From contig NZ_JAHKPM010000028.1 in assembly GCF_018860525.1 (NCBI RefSeq), positions 1-36,398 on the forward strand: a stretch of DNA of 36,398 nt, written 5' to 3'. The notes under the pieces were generated by a model. That model was not told where the DNA came from. It made no database searches and worked only from the letters and a program-made list of their open reading frames with translations. Below are positions 1 through 9,087 of this stretch, piece after piece. This DNA comes from Vibrio hepatarius (GTDB lineage Bacteria; Pseudomonadota; Gammaproteobacteria; Enterobacterales; Vibrionaceae). How positions within the stretch are numbered: the stretch's first letter is position 1; each line of letters opens with the position of its first letter. The position numbers and the translations under genes are program-made.

Positions 1-40
1 CATGTGCGTGAAGTAGTTGGGCAAGAAGGCTAGTGGTTGA

Positions 41-856
41 TTATTGATCATTGTTTCCCTCTGCCTTTTGCTCTGACTCTTTGAGAAGGTCGAGGTATTT
101 ATTTTCGACAAATTCTTTTTCTTTCGTCACATGATGTAGCTGCTGCTGAATGGCTTCGAGTTCCTCATTGGATGCTCCCGCTCCACCTTCTGGTTTTTCA
201 CTGATCTTCTTCTTGTAATTTTCTATAATATTAAGGAGTTGTTGGCGTTCTTGGTGATACTCTTGCTCCATCTTATCGAAGCCACCAGTTTCGCTGATTT
301 GCATGTATTCTTTCTCAAGCTGTTCAAATTGTTTTTCGAGCTGTTCTTTTTCTTGTCGTAGGCTATCCACTGTATCCGATTGTTTCTCCAGCTTGCCTTT
401 TGCTTTTCTAAGCCCTTCCATACTCCTATCAAGGTCCCCTTTGAGTTTGCGGATAAGTTGATGAGATTTTGATAGTTGCTGATTAAGGTCATTAATGGAA
501 TCTTGTTCATCGGTGGAGAGTTCCCCTCCACCTGCAGCTTTAATTTGTGAGACCTGGGCTTCGAGGGCTTTTTGAATAATGATCAAATCATTAAGAGTAT
601 CGCTGTTTATAGTGGTATAACTAAGAGCGCTCTCGACTGATTCTTGGCAAAGTTCGTAGGTTTGACTATCTATTTCTGGATTAGAACTGGATTCAGGGCC
701 ATGAACTACATCGCGTGCGAATTGACGAAATTCTCGTATCATCAGTAACAGAATAACAAACCACACCAGCAGAATTAATAAGCCTACGTCAATTGCAAGA
801 GCGAATAAACTCTCTGTTGTGATTAAAGGTGTAGTGAGAAGTGCCGCTAAATCCAT
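41..856 (-). CDS. Membrane-anchored coiled-coil protein, unknown function
   Basis: The 271-residue protein has one hydrophobic segment near the N terminus (about residues 19-40, rich in L, I and V). The rest is hydrophilic and rich in E, K and Q, with heptad-like patterns over about 113-190 and 195-265 that predict a long coiled coil. A short Gly/Ser-rich stretch near 221-230 breaks the second helix. No enzymatic motif is visible. The single anchor and coiled tail suggest a structural or scaffolding role at the inner membrane with the tail in the cytoplasm, but that is inference. It is transcribed divergently from the receiver-domain gene at 963, about 106 bp away, so the two may share a regulatory region. 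I do not recognise a named family. Confidence 0.8.
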   Translation of the reverse strand: MDLAALLTTPLITTESLFALAIDVGLLILLVWFVILLLMIREFRQFARDVVHGPESSSNPEIDSQTYELCQESVESALSYTTINSDTLNDLIIIQKALEAQVSQIKAAGGGELSTDEQDSINDLNQQLSKSHQLIRKLKGDLDRSMEGLRKAKGKLEKQSDTVDSLRQEKEQLEKQFEQLEKEYMQISETGGFDKMEQEYHQERQQLLNIIENYKKKISEKPEGGAGASNEELEAIQQQLHHVTKEKEFVENKYLDLLKESEQKAEGNNDQ

Positions 857-962
857 GAACTCATTCTATGTTTTTAAATATCTATAGAGTGTAAGTTTAG
901 CTGTCGACAGAAATTGTGCCTATAATTTAAAACAACCACCCAGCCAGAGTAGAATACAGTTT

Positions 963-1859
963 GTGAAAATTCTGATTGTCGATGACAGCAAAGCGACATT
1001 AGAGATAGTCCGGCGTGCATTAGAAAAGTTTGGCTATCGTCGTTTGTCAATACAGAAAGAGGATAGTGCCGTTGGAGCGCTTAATAGAGTAAAAGAGTGG
1101 CAACCAGAGATTGTTCTCACTGATTGGCATATGCCTGATATGACAGGTCTTACTTTAATTCAAGAGATAAAAAAGCTCAATTTGGGTACTAAAATGGGAA
1201 TGATCACCACGGTTGATGATCAGCTTCAGATAAACCAAGCTAAATCTGCCGGTGCTAGTTTTGTTCTATCAAAACCTTTCGTTGATAAAGATTTGCACCG
1301 TAAACTTTTGCCTTTGGTACAAGGGGCAGAAGAAAGTGAGCGCACACTTGAAAATATTGGCGATGTGCAAAAGGAGTTGGCTTTACCTAAATTAGCTCAA
1401 CTTGAGAAGCTGATGAAACGTGAAATCAGTGACCGACTAAAACTAAGTAATATCCGTAAGCAATCTTTTGACGAGAGTAAAATCCCATGTTTACTCGCTA
1501 TGTATGAGGATGGTGACACCCAGAGAACCCGAGCGGTGGCTATTTTGGATATCTACGCTATTTGCATTGTTTCTCGTGCTAACTCAAAAATTAGTAAAGA
1601 CGATCTTTCACAGGCTATTCACAGTAAATTGGTGAGTAAAGATATTTTAGATATCTGCCATAAAGTGCTTGATAAGTCTTCGCTGGCGTTTCTTGACAGT
1701 GCTTCACGAAAAAGCCTGCGCCTTAAAAGTGTCAGCTTTATCCCCTCGGCTTTTGATAAACTTCAAGCTTTATATAGTAAGGAAAAAGATAAAAGAGTGG
1801 ATTTCTCCTGCCAACTAGAGGATATGGCTCAGGGAAAAATCACTTTAATAGGATTCTAA
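963..1859 (+). CDS. Response regulator: CheY-like receiver with uncharacterised C-terminal domain
   Basis: Residues 1-120 form a CheY-like receiver: acidic pair D7/D8, phosphoacceptor D54 in TDWHMPDMTG, a Thr at 82/83 and K104 in SKPF are all present, so phosphorylation is plausible. Residues about 145-298 form a second domain with no helix-turn-helix, GGDEF, EAL or HATPase motif that I can see, so the output is unknown. Translation must start at the GTG at 963, because the first beta strand (KILIVDD) follows at once and the next in-frame ATG lies deep inside the receiver. The Shine-Dalgarno match is weak. The kinase partner is not obvious; the hybrid kinase at 3311-5215 is nearby but separated by a lipoprotein gene. 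It is divergent from the coiled-coil gene at 41-856. Confidence 0.85.
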   Translation: MKILIVDDSKATLEIVRRALEKFGYRRLSIQKEDSAVGALNRVKEWQPEIVLTDWHMPDMTGLTLIQEIKKLNLGTKMGMITTVDDQLQINQAKSAGASFVLSKPFVDKDLHRKLLPLVQGAEESERTLENIGDVQKELALPKLAQLEKLMKREISDRLKLSNIRKQSFDESKIPCLLAMYEDGDTQRTRAVAILDIYAICIVSRANSKISKDDLSQAIHSKLVSKDILDICHKVLDKSSLAFLDSASRKSLRLKSVSFIPSAFDKLQALYSKEKDKRVDFSCQLEDMAQGKITLIGF

Positions 1860-2184
1860 TATTTAAAGATAATTGGATATCAAGTTATAGCCATCACTTA
1901 ATTTGCCTTGGTACTTTTTTATTTTATTCCCACATCGAATAACTCCGTTATCTTCCCATGTGAGTAGGGAGTCATTCACATTCTTTTTATTCGTTATTGA
2001 ATATTCTAGATTTTAAAACATCAATCAACTCTAGTTATGGCTTGAGGTTTTTTCCGTGTAATTCGTTGTAATTCGTTTCTCTTTATTCCTGTAACCCATT
2101 AATTTTCATCCGATTTTACTTGTATGAAATAAAGGGCTAACTGGTATGGCTGCTAGCCTGAAAGAGATAAGGAACGAATAATCA
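1860..2184. other. Intergenic region, 325 bp, with a 10-bp tandem repeat
   Basis: No gene or RNA is recognisable here. A perfect tandem duplication of GTAATTCGTT occupies 2058-2067 and 2068-2077, followed by AT-rich sequence that probably holds the promoter of the lipoprotein gene. A Shine-Dalgarno sequence AAGGA at 2169-2173 precedes the ATG at 2185. No clear terminator for the response regulator gene was seen. Confidence 0.5.
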
Positions 2185-3231
2185 ATGAGAACAGAAAAAT
2201 ACAAAAAAAAGTTATTGTTGCTAGCGATAACAGGAATCTTGGTCACAGGCATGGCAGGGTGTAGTGATGATGATACGCAACAGTTGGAATTCTCAGCAAC
2301 TGTAGATATGCCTATAAGTGGTCTTGCTGCTGGAGATACGGCAGAAAATGGCGAACATTACGATTACAATACATTGGCAGTGTTTGACTGGAAAAATTAC
2401 GGTGAAGAAACGCCATTACCAAGGTTTGCTGTAATTGAGCGACACGGTGATTCTGCAACCATTGAACCACTTGATCAAAGCATTGTTAATTGGCCTGAAT
2501 CTGAACCTAGAGGTAACGATCTTGAAGCTATCTGCCAGATTAATGATACCTACTATTTGGCAGCTGAAAGCAGTTATTTCTACGATGACGATGAGCATGC
2601 GTATAAATATGGTCGTTTATTTCTTATCGAACGAAACCCTACGCAGGGTGGCTTGTATTCAGGGTTGTCGTTGGCAGCCACATATCAGTTGACCAACAAC
2701 CCGGCAGACTACGATGATAAAAGCTTTGAAGGTTTGGCGTGTGCACCATCTGATCTTGATGATGGTAGTTATAATATTTTGTTAGGAGATAGAAAATCAG
2801 GTGACTTATATTGGGATAAAATAAACCCAATGGAAGACATTACTACAGGCACACCTTCGTATCTGGAGTTAGAACGTGTGGGTGAGGCTCATGCACCAGA
2901 AGAATGGGGCACAAATCGCGATATATCAGATCTCTTTTATACAGACCAATGGCATTACTTGTATGGTGTGGCTTCTTTTGACCCTGGTGATGAAGTTACT
3001 GATAGTCCGAACGCCACTATGTACCGCAGCAGTAATGCATTCTATTTGGAAAATGATCTATTTATGGAAGGTTTAGTGGATTCTCCACAAAAGATTACCA
3101 TTAACGCTGTACACTCATTTCCTCATCATAAAATTGAAGGGATTACCGCTTATGGCCTGACGGGAGGTGTTTTCTATGGCTCGGATGATGACACTACTGC
3201 TAACGAATATGGTTTAGTGAAGGTTCAATAA
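2185..3231 (+). CDS. Predicted outer/inner membrane lipoprotein, possible beta-propeller
   Basis: The 348-residue protein begins with a basic N region (RTEKYKKK), a hydrophobic core and a lipobox ending in GMAGC (Cys26), so it is a predicted lipoprotein cleaved by signal peptidase II. The residues after Cys26 are S-D-D-D; Asp at +3 rather than +2 leaves outer versus inner membrane sorting undecided. The mature part is acidic and has recurring aromatic/Gly segments such as NDLEAICQ, YYLAAESS, SFEGLAC and KIEGITAYG. That spacing of D/E-E-A/G-I/L blades resembles esterase-like or phytase-like beta-propeller proteins; this is a weak structural guess, not a family assignment. AAGGA about 11 bases upstream supports the start. 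It stands alone between the response regulator and the convergent hybrid kinase. Confidence 0.8.
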   Translation: MRTEKYKKKLLLLAITGILVTGMAGCSDDDTQQLEFSATVDMPISGLAAGDTAENGEHYDYNTLAVFDWKNYGEETPLPRFAVIERHGDSATIEPLDQSIVNWPESEPRGNDLEAICQINDTYYLAAESSYFYDDDEHAYKYGRLFLIERNPTQGGLYSGLSLAATYQLTNNPADYDDKSFEGLACAPSDLDDGSYNILLGDRKSGDLYWDKINPMEDITTGTPSYLELERVGEAHAPEEWGTNRDISDLFYTDQWHYLYGVASFDPGDEVTDSPNATMYRSSNAFYLENDLFMEGLVDSPQKITINAVHSFPHHKIEGITAYGLTGGVFYGSDDDTTANEYGLVKVQ

Positions 3232-3310
3232 ATATTTCCTAACTTAATTCAATAGTTAAGAGTCAGTAGGTTTAGGTTACTCTGCTGGCTCGATTCTGTC
3301 TATCATGGGC

Positions 3311-5215
3311 TCAGCTGGTTATATCAAGTGACTTATTAAGAGTATTAGATGTATGTTCTCGAAGTGCTTGTTCAATAGTATTTATATTAACCGGTTTGGA
3401 AATAAAGCCATTCATACCCACAGCAAAGCAACGTTGCTTATCCTCTTCTTGTACATTTGCTGTTACGGCGATGATGGGGATTTGTCGCCCCCAGTTCGAG
3501 GTTTCTCTAATCCGCATCGTTGCTGTTAGGCCATCCATTACCGGCATATGGCAATCCATAAATATTATTTCGTAGTGATGTTGCTTGAATAGCTCCAGAG
3601 CGACTTGGCCGTTTTCTGCTACATCACACTCAAAGTTGAGTCGTTTTAATATCTGTCTCATGACAACTTGGTTGACGGAGTTATCCTCGACGACTAACAC
3701 TTGGGAATTTGATGCCGCTGGCTTAGGCTTTTTGTTGGTATCCGGTTTGGCTATCACCACAATCTTTTTTTGTTTGTCTGACTCACTTTGTGACGCTACA
3801 ACTTTGAGACTATTGGATTGGGAGGGGAGAGGAAGCTGGACAGTAAAACGGCTACCAAGACCGACCTCACTAGATACTTGTATTTCTCCTCCCATAAGTT
3901 CAACAAGTTCCTTAGAAATAGCAAGACCTAACCCTGTCCCCCCATACTCACGAGTAGTGCTACCATCGGCTTGATGAAATTTATCAAAAATCATATCTAG
4001 CTTTTCTGGCTCGATACCAATACCAGTATCACTTACCGCTATTTTTAGTCTGGAAGATTGATAGCTAACATTGATTCTAACGAATCCAATTTGAGTAAAC
4101 TTAATGGCATTACTCACTAGGTTGTTAATAATTTGTTTAACGTGTATAGGATCTCCGACGACCACTGTGGGTAGATTTGGCTCAGCTTCTAACATTATTT
4201 GTAAGTGCTTACTGTTTGCTCTGACTTGATTAACTTTATAAATATTATCTATAAGCTGGTGAATGTCGAAAGGAATGGCCTCAAGTTCAATTCTGCCAGC
4301 TTCGATTTTTGAAATATCGAGAATATCATTAATTATGGTGAGCATGTCTTCAGATGATTGTTGAATCATGCGAAGGTAGTTTAGCTGAGGTTCATTGAGA
4401 TCTAAATCCTCCATTAATGCTGATATACCGATAATACCATTCATTGGGGTACGGATTTCATGGCTCATATTGGCTAAGAACTCACTTTTACGGCGATTAG
4501 CTGTTTCGGCCTCTTCCTTGGCGTTTTTTAGCTCTTCATAATAGGTCTCTAAGCGAGAATTTGAATCATTAAAGTTTTCGACTAGGTGGGAAATCTCGTC
4601 TCTAAACATACGAGGATATAGCGTAACACTCTGAAGTGAATAATCATTTTTTACACTTGAGACCGCTTCAGCTATTATGCTGATAGGTTTAACAATAATA
4701 ATCCAGATGAAGCTCAATAGTGCGACTAATAATAAGATAATACGAGCAGCTTCTGCCGTTAAAATGTGAAGAAACTGCAGCCAAAGGTCGCTATATACTG
4801 ATGAAAGATCAGACTGAATAACTAATCTGCCTAGGGGATAGCTCTTGCTACCAAGCTCGTAATTGAGTGGCCAAGTGACAGTAATGGATTCATGGGGTTT
4901 TTGGCCCTTTTCAATTATGGATTCACTGCTGCTATAGAGGTGGACATAGTCGACTTTGGGTAGGCTGATTAAACCTTCCAATTGAGCGTTAAGTAGAGTT
5001 CTATCTTCCACCCATAAGCTAGTTTGAATGCTTGTGAGTTGGCTGGTTTTTAGGTTGTCGAGAGTTATGTGCAGGTTGTCAATATCTCGCTGCAATTGTT
5101 GATATAGGTTATAGCTTGTGCCCGCCAAGGCGAGTAACACGCTAAAAAATGCTACCGCTAAAACGAGTTGCTTACTAATGCTTAGGTATCGATGTTCTTT
5201 ATTCAAAATATGCAA
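3311..5215 (-). CDS. Hybrid sensor histidine kinase (TM-periplasmic-TM, HisKA, HATPase, receiver)
   Basis: This inner-membrane kinase of 634 residues has a first membrane helix at about 15-35, a periplasmic sensor region 36-150, a second helix 155-176, a HAMP-like linker to about 235, and HisKA with phospho-acceptor His252 in [10 protein letters not shown]. The ATPase has an N box around 364-369 (NNLVSNA), a G1 box DTGIG at 396 and a G2 box GGTGLGL near 425. After a Lys/Ser-rich linker (465-500) comes a receiver with acidic D511, phosphoacceptor D554 ([10 protein letters not shown]), T585 and K607. No Hpt domain is present, so phosphotransfer to an external Hpt protein, BarA/LuxQ/TorS style, would be expected. 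The ligand is unknown. The gene is divergent from a solute-binding-like protein (5288), which suggests but does not prove a sensing partnership. Confidence 0.93.
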   Translation of the reverse strand: MHILNKEHRYLSISKQLVLAVAFFSVLLALAGTSYNLYQQLQRDIDNLHITLDNLKTSQLTSIQTSLWVEDRTLLNAQLEGLISLPKVDYVHLYSSSESIIEKGQKPHESITVTWPLNYELGSKSYPLGRLVIQSDLSSVYSDLWLQFLHILTAEAARIILLLVALLSFIWIIIVKPISIIAEAVSSVKNDYSLQSVTLYPRMFRDEISHLVENFNDSNSRLETYYEELKNAKEEAETANRRKSEFLANMSHEIRTPMNGIIGISALMEDLDLNEPQLNYLRMIQQSSEDMLTIINDILDISKIEAGRIELEAIPFDIHQLIDNIYKVNQVRANSKHLQIMLEAEPNLPTVVVGDPIHVKQIINNLVSNAIKFTQIGFVRINVSYQSSRLKIAVSDTGIGIEPEKLDMIFDKFHQADGSTTREYGGTGLGLAISKELVELMGGEIQVSSEVGLGSRFTVQLPLPSQSNSLKVVASQSESDKQKKIVVIAKPDTNKKPKPAASNSQVLVVEDNSVNQVVMRQILKRLNFECDVAENGQVALELFKQHHYEIIFMDCHMPVMDGLTATMRIRETSNWGRQIPIIAVTANVQEEDKQRCFAVGMNGFISKPVNINTIEQALREHTSNTLNKSLDITS

Positions 5216-5287
5216 CTACACTCTTAAATGATGTTCGATAATGTAAATATAGTTTTAATTATTCAATAATAAAAATGGGGATCAAAA

Positions 5288-6046
5288 ATGAACTGGAAAT
5301 TCCACCTATTGTCAGTTGCTTTGTTGATGCTGAACACGTCTTTTGCCAGTGCTAACAAAGTTGATTACTACGTTATTGCAGAGCAAGCTAGACCATTTCA
5401 GATTGAAACCAAAGGTGCTGACCATTCTGGCATAGTGACGGACATCGTTAAAGAGGTGTTCAAAGGGAGTGAACATCAGATTGATTATCATACTTATCCG
5501 TTTAATCGTATGATTTCTATCCTATCTTCTCAAGACCAAGGTAATTGGATTACCTACGGCAGTCCGCATTGGGGCAAAGTGCAGTCGGAAAATTTATCTG
5601 ATGAGCCTATTTATACGGTGAGGCACAATCTGTTATATAGCAGCAAAAAACCCATGAACTACGATCAAGCATCTGACTTAAAAGGTAAAGTTGTCGTATT
5701 GCTAATGGGCTTTGACTACCCTGAACTTCAGCCTTATTTTGACAGTGGCGAGGTGCAGGAGATGCGAGTGAAAAATTATCAGTCGGCGTTTAGAGTTGTT
5801 GACCGTCACCCTGGAGATATGGTGTTTGTTGAGATGGGTTCAAGAATTATTTACAACCAAAATCAGCTTAACCTCGATAAGAAGCTATACTCTCAGCACG
5901 GTTTCAACGATGTAATACCGGATTATTCTGTCTATCTAGCCTTGTCACCCAGCATGGATAAAGAGGTTCAAGACTATATTAACAAGCGCTTAAAAATAAT
6001 GAAAAAACAAGGAAAAATAGACGAAATCATCAAGCAATACATCTGA
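5288..6046 (+). CDS. Periplasmic solute-binding protein-like (SBP family 3)
   Basis: The 252-residue protein has a Sec signal peptide (MNWK, hydrophobic core, probable cleavage near SFASA at 22) and the layout of bacterial extracellular solute-binding proteins family 3: an N-terminal lobe with FQIETKGADHSGIVTDIVKEV and YPFNRMISIL, a central LKGKVVVL hinge segment and a C-terminal helix with IDEIIKQYI. Many vibrios encode such stand-alone proteins without an ABC transporter; none is encoded nearby here. The divergent hybrid kinase (3311-5215), only 72 bp away between start codons, makes a role as a ligand-binding accessory of that kinase reasonable, but that is inference. GGGGA at 5277-5281 precedes the ATG. 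The substrate cannot be read from the sequence. Confidence 0.85.
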   Translation: MNWKFHLLSVALLMLNTSFASANKVDYYVIAEQARPFQIETKGADHSGIVTDIVKEVFKGSEHQIDYHTYPFNRMISILSSQDQGNWITYGSPHWGKVQSENLSDEPIYTVRHNLLYSSKKPMNYDQASDLKGKVVVLLMGFDYPELQPYFDSGEVQEMRVKNYQSAFRVVDRHPGDMVFVEMGSRIIYNQNQLNLDKKLYSQHGFNDVIPDYSVYLALSPSMDKEVQDYINKRLKIMKKQGKIDEIIKQYI

Positions 6047-6096
6047 TTTTACTACGGACTATCACTGAATATCTCAAGTTGTGGTTTAAGTGAACG

Positions 6097-6118
6097 CGGG
6101 AATGCTATGCCATTCCCG
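6097..6118. terminator. Stem-loop between convergent genes
   Basis: The inverted repeat CGGGAATG / CATTCCCG with a 6-nt loop lies between the convergent solute-binding-like gene (ends 6046) and the NADAR-RibA gene (ends 6137). It could serve both strands, though neither side has a long U run, so it may be a weak terminator or a 3' end-protecting hairpin. Confidence 0.5.
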
Positions 6119-6136
6119 TCATGTCATAAAGTACGT

Positions 6137-7192
6137 TTATTGTTTAATAAATTTCTGGTCTAAGAGGTGGCCGAGTTTTTTTGCTTTGGTTTCTAAATAG
6201 AATTGATTGTCGATATTGGCCCCTTCTTGAAGAGCAACGCGTTCTTTTATTTGAATATTGGCTTGCTCTAATGCTTTGACTTTAAGAGGGTTGTTGGTCA
6301 TTAGGCGTACTTTGTCTATTCCTAGATAGGCGAGAATTCCATGACAGAAACGATAGTCTCGCATGTCTGCTGAAAAGCCCAACTGTTCATTCGCTTCCAC
6401 GGTATCGGCTCCTTCATCTTGTAAGTGATAAGCCTTAATTTTATTCAATAAACCAATACCTCGGCCTTCTTGACGCAAGTAGAGCAAAACACCTGCACCC
6501 TCTTGGACTATGTTGTGTAGTGCTCTATCGAGTTGAAATCCACAATCACAACGAGTACTAAAAAGTGCATCGCCAGTTAAACACTCCGAATGAAGGCGAA
6601 TTAATGGCGCATCGACAACAGAGATATCACCATAAACTAGAGCTAGATGCTCTTTGCCAGTCTCATTTTCTATAAAACCATGCATTTGGTAAGTACCCCA
6701 TTTAGTCGGTAGCTTGGCTTTATCAACGAATTGAATGAGATTGTAGGGTTCTGTGTGTTTGAGCTTCTCTCTAACCGCCATAAGAATTTTGCCAAGTTGG
6801 TTCTCACCTTGACCGTTACCGCCATCCCCCCAAAAGCTATCTTTATGCGAGTGCTCACTTATATCTACATCACCTGTTTCAAGTAATTGGAATGCTAATA
6901 TTGGATTTTGGTTAAACTTTTCTTCGACGATAAAGCGCATGATATCTAGCCGAATTTTCTCCCAGTCCACTCTAATATTTTTGCTGTGCTGGCGGCTTAG
7001 TGAGAAAGCAATGTCTGGGGTGTCGCAATACTGTATTTGATGAATGATTCTTTCATCAGTAAATTTGTGCGCTTGGTAATAATGTTCACTAGTTTTCCAT
7101 TTGGTACCATTGATCTGGATTGGCGCATAGAAAAAGTTAGACAGAAACCCAAATGCATCACTAGGTTCGTAGAAATGAATGTTTCTATTCAT
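6137..7192 (-). CDS. ribA: NADAR (COG3236/YbiA-like) - GTP cyclohydrolase II fusion
   Basis: This is a fusion of two riboflavin-linked domains. Residues 1-145 are a NADAR/DUF1768 domain ([10 protein letters not shown] near 16-25, [10 protein letters not shown] near 35-44, [13 protein letters not shown] near 122-134). COG3236 proteins of this type hydrolyse the N-glycosidic bond of the first two reactive riboflavin intermediates. Residues about 150-351 are GTP cyclohydrolase II (RibA), which opens GTP to the pyrimidine intermediate. The zinc cysteines C204, C215 and C217 ([17 protein letters not shown]), the RQEGRGIGL loop at 240-248 and the LMTNNP motif at 297 are intact. Fusion of this domain to RibA in bacteria is known. 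AGGAG six bases before the ATG supports the start. No FMN riboswitch was recognised upstream. A separate housekeeping RibA may exist elsewhere in the genome. Confidence 0.95.
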   Translation of the reverse strand: MNRNIHFYEPSDAFGFLSNFFYAPIQINGTKWKTSEHYYQAHKFTDERIIHQIQYCDTPDIAFSLSRQHSKNIRVDWEKIRLDIMRFIVEEKFNQNPILAFQLLETGDVDISEHSHKDSFWGDGGNGQGENQLGKILMAVREKLKHTEPYNLIQFVDKAKLPTKWGTYQMHGFIENETGKEHLALVYGDISVVDAPLIRLHSECLTGDALFSTRCDCGFQLDRALHNIVQEGAGVLLYLRQEGRGIGLLNKIKAYHLQDEGADTVEANEQLGFSADMRDYRFCHGILAYLGIDKVRLMTNNPLKVKALEQANIQIKERVALQEGANIDNQFYLETKAKKLGHLLDQKFIKQ

Positions 7193-7699
7193 AGAAACTC
7201 CTGACGTTTAGTGTGTCTTGTTTCATACAAGATCGTAGTTGATTTATAGATAGCTGTGTAACTCTTGTGTGACTCTGTGCCAATCGATAGGGGCTGTTGG
7301 GTTAGAGAGAAGATAATATTCACACAATTAATAGGTATATTTATATCTTTTGCCAAATATAATGTCGATGATAAATAGGCTAGGTTAAGTAACAATAATC
7401 AAATCTAACAAAATATTAGCATTATTCTATAATACTCGAATCCGTTTGGGGTCCTCTCCCGCGATAGCAATAGGTGCTCTACAGGATAAGCTTCGCGGCT
7501 ATAAATTGCTCTAAAACCTAATATAAAAGCTGGCAGGATTCTAAGTATTATTTGCAATATAAAATGAATACTAGCTGTACAGATCTAAAGAAGAGAGGTG
7601 GGGGAAGCTCTCTCTTTAGATCTAACGTATTGGGAGTCGTAACCAAGTCGAACACGAGTCATGCTCGACTTGTCGGGTTTACACTTCAAACAAGGTAAT
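7193..7699. other. 507-bp intergenic region with two strong inverted repeats
   Basis: No convincing protein gene lies between the ribA fusion and the serine hydrolase, both on the minus strand. The stretch is AT-rich near ribA, which probably holds its promoter. The half near the hydrolase contains a long stem-loop (7581-7623) and a second dyad of AAGTCGA / TCGACTT around 7645-7671. CCGCGA (7459-7464) and TCGCGG (7493-7498) could pair over a 28-nt loop. An untranslated RNA or a long 3' region of the hydrolase transcript is possible; no tRNA, riboswitch or known sRNA was recognised. Confidence 0.45.
7581..7623. repeat. Long inverted repeat (16-bp stem, one bulge)
   Basis: The left arm is AGATCTAAAG-A-AGAGAG (7581-7597) and the right arm CTCTCTCTTTAGATCT (7608-7623). 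They pair over 16 bp with a single extra A, around a G-rich 10-nt loop. No U run follows on either strand. It lies 77 bp past the serine hydrolase stop codon, so it may terminate or protect that transcript. Confidence 0.6.
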
Positions 7700-8890
7700 T
7701 CAGTGTACCATCCAAGCGTCTTTGAGCTTACCACTGATCGGCCAATGATATGCTTTCGAGATAGAGTAAATTAAGTCTTGAGCCAACTCTCTTCCATTAT
7801 CCGAATTCGTCATGACGACAGCGCCTTGCCCTGTGTTTGGTAGACCGACTAACCAACCCTGATATCCAGCATTTTGTCCTAGTTTCATGAAATGAAGCTC
7901 ATCACCTTTACCTTCGACAACATACCCCAACCCATATGGGGTGTTTGCTTGTTTAGATACAGATTGCTTGGCAAGATTAGGGCTAATGATTTGTGTTGGA
8001 TCGCCTTTGTAGGCTTTGTTGATGGATACGATAAGTTTGCCCAAGTCTGTTGGTGTACTCCACAAGCCGGCTGATGCATATTCGGGAGTAATCCTCCATT
8101 TATACTTAAAGCCTATGCCGTTTTTATCGGTTGCCTCGGCAACATTAGTAACAGCGGGTCTAGTTGGTTGAAGATAACTGGTATTGGCCATTTTCAAAAG
8201 CTCAAATACATATTTATCGGGACTTTCTTGGCTAGTCATTGTTGTCATTTGGTCAGTAATTAGCTGGACAACTTGGTATCCGCCACCAGAGTAGTCGTAT
8301 TTACTGCCAGGCTTATAGGCCAACTTAACAGGTGGATTATTTGCTGGCGCAGTGCCATTTAATGTGTCTAATAGGCTTGGAAGTGGCTCCTGCGGTGCGT
8401 AACCATAGTAGCCTCCAACATCAAGATCTGACGACATGCTTAATAGTGTCCGTAATGTGACGGTATCAGTGTTGTAGCCATTAGGGTTAGGTATTTGCCA
8501 ATCACCTAACAAGGGCGCTACTTTTTCATCAAGCGTGATCAGCTTTTGATCTACTAGGCTTAGAGCGGTCACTGCTGCTACCGATTTCGACATGGAACCT
8601 GCTTGAAATAAGGTATCTTCATCTACCTGTCTAGTATAATTAGCATTAACGTAGCCTATAGCTTCTGACCACACGATTTCATCGTTATCCACCACAGCAA
8701 AGCTTATTGCGGGGACTTTGTAATGTGACATGGCAGATTTAAGATCGACGTTTTTAATCTTGCTACCCACTTGAATGCTTATATTGTGTAATACTTGTGT
8801 CTTCTCACTGTTATTCTCTGAATAAGCATAACAAGATAATAACAAGCCTAATATAATGCCAGAATTAGCTACTCTACTTAAATTCCTCAA
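7700..8890 (-). CDS. Serine hydrolase of the beta-lactamase (class C/esterase) family
   Basis: The 396-residue exported protein has a signal peptide (hydrophobic core about 8-22) and the penicillin-binding-like fold. The nucleophile motif S99-M-S-K102 lies in FQAGSMSKSVAA. The second motif is Y200-S-G in place of the class C Y-A-N. LLSMSSDL (150-157) takes the place of the usual LLSHTSGL. The third motif position reads KLGQNAGYQGW followed by VVMTNSDNG, typical of esterase/LACTB/peptidase members rather than true AmpC enzymes with KTG. I therefore read it as an esterase or peptidase of unknown substrate in the periplasm, and resistance should not be assumed. It is divergent from the acetyltransferase at 9088. 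No operon partner is evident. Confidence 0.88.
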   Translation of the reverse strand: MRNLSRVANSGIILGLLLSCYAYSENNSEKTQVLHNISIQVGSKIKNVDLKSAMSHYKVPAISFAVVDNDEIVWSEAIGYVNANYTRQVDEDTLFQAGSMSKSVAAVTALSLVDQKLITLDEKVAPLLGDWQIPNPNGYNTDTVTLRTLLSMSSDLDVGGYYGYAPQEPLPSLLDTLNGTAPANNPPVKLAYKPGSKYDYSGGGYQVVQLITDQMTTMTSQESPDKYVFELLKMANTSYLQPTRPAVTNVAEATDKNGIGFKYKWRITPEYASAGLWSTPTDLGKLIVSINKAYKGDPTQIISPNLAKQSVSKQANTPYGLGYVVEGKGDELHFMKLGQNAGYQGWLVGLPNTGQGAVVMTNSDNGRELAQDLIYSISKAYHWPISGKLKDAWMVH

Positions 8891-9087
8891 ACTCTATCCC
8901 TTTTAATATAAAGCCATTTTGATATCAATCATATAAAAAACAATTACATAATTAAATTTTAATTTGCTTTTACTATGTACAAAGGTGAAGTATTGATGGG
9001 TCATAGTTTTCTAGAATGGTGGTTTTGTTTGTATCTACAACTTGTTATTTTATGTTTACTATGTCTCGATACATACGAAGGAAATAT

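Noticed and set aside
1..33. Frame ending in TAG at 31-33 that could be the tail of a plus-strand gene
   Set aside because: Only ten open codons are visible, which is not evidence; the rest would lie outside the window.
7189..7395. 68-codon minus-strand frame upstream of ribA
   Set aside because: It has no ribosome binding site or family features, and lies in the AT-rich leader/promoter of ribA.
7193..7440. FMN (RFN) riboswitch upstream of the ribA fusion
   Set aside because: The conserved RFN core segments were searched for by eye on the minus strand and not found.
9016..9087. Upstream ATG start for the acetyltransferase
   Set aside because: The added 24 residues do not fit the RimL family, and GAAGGA sits directly before the ATG at 9088.
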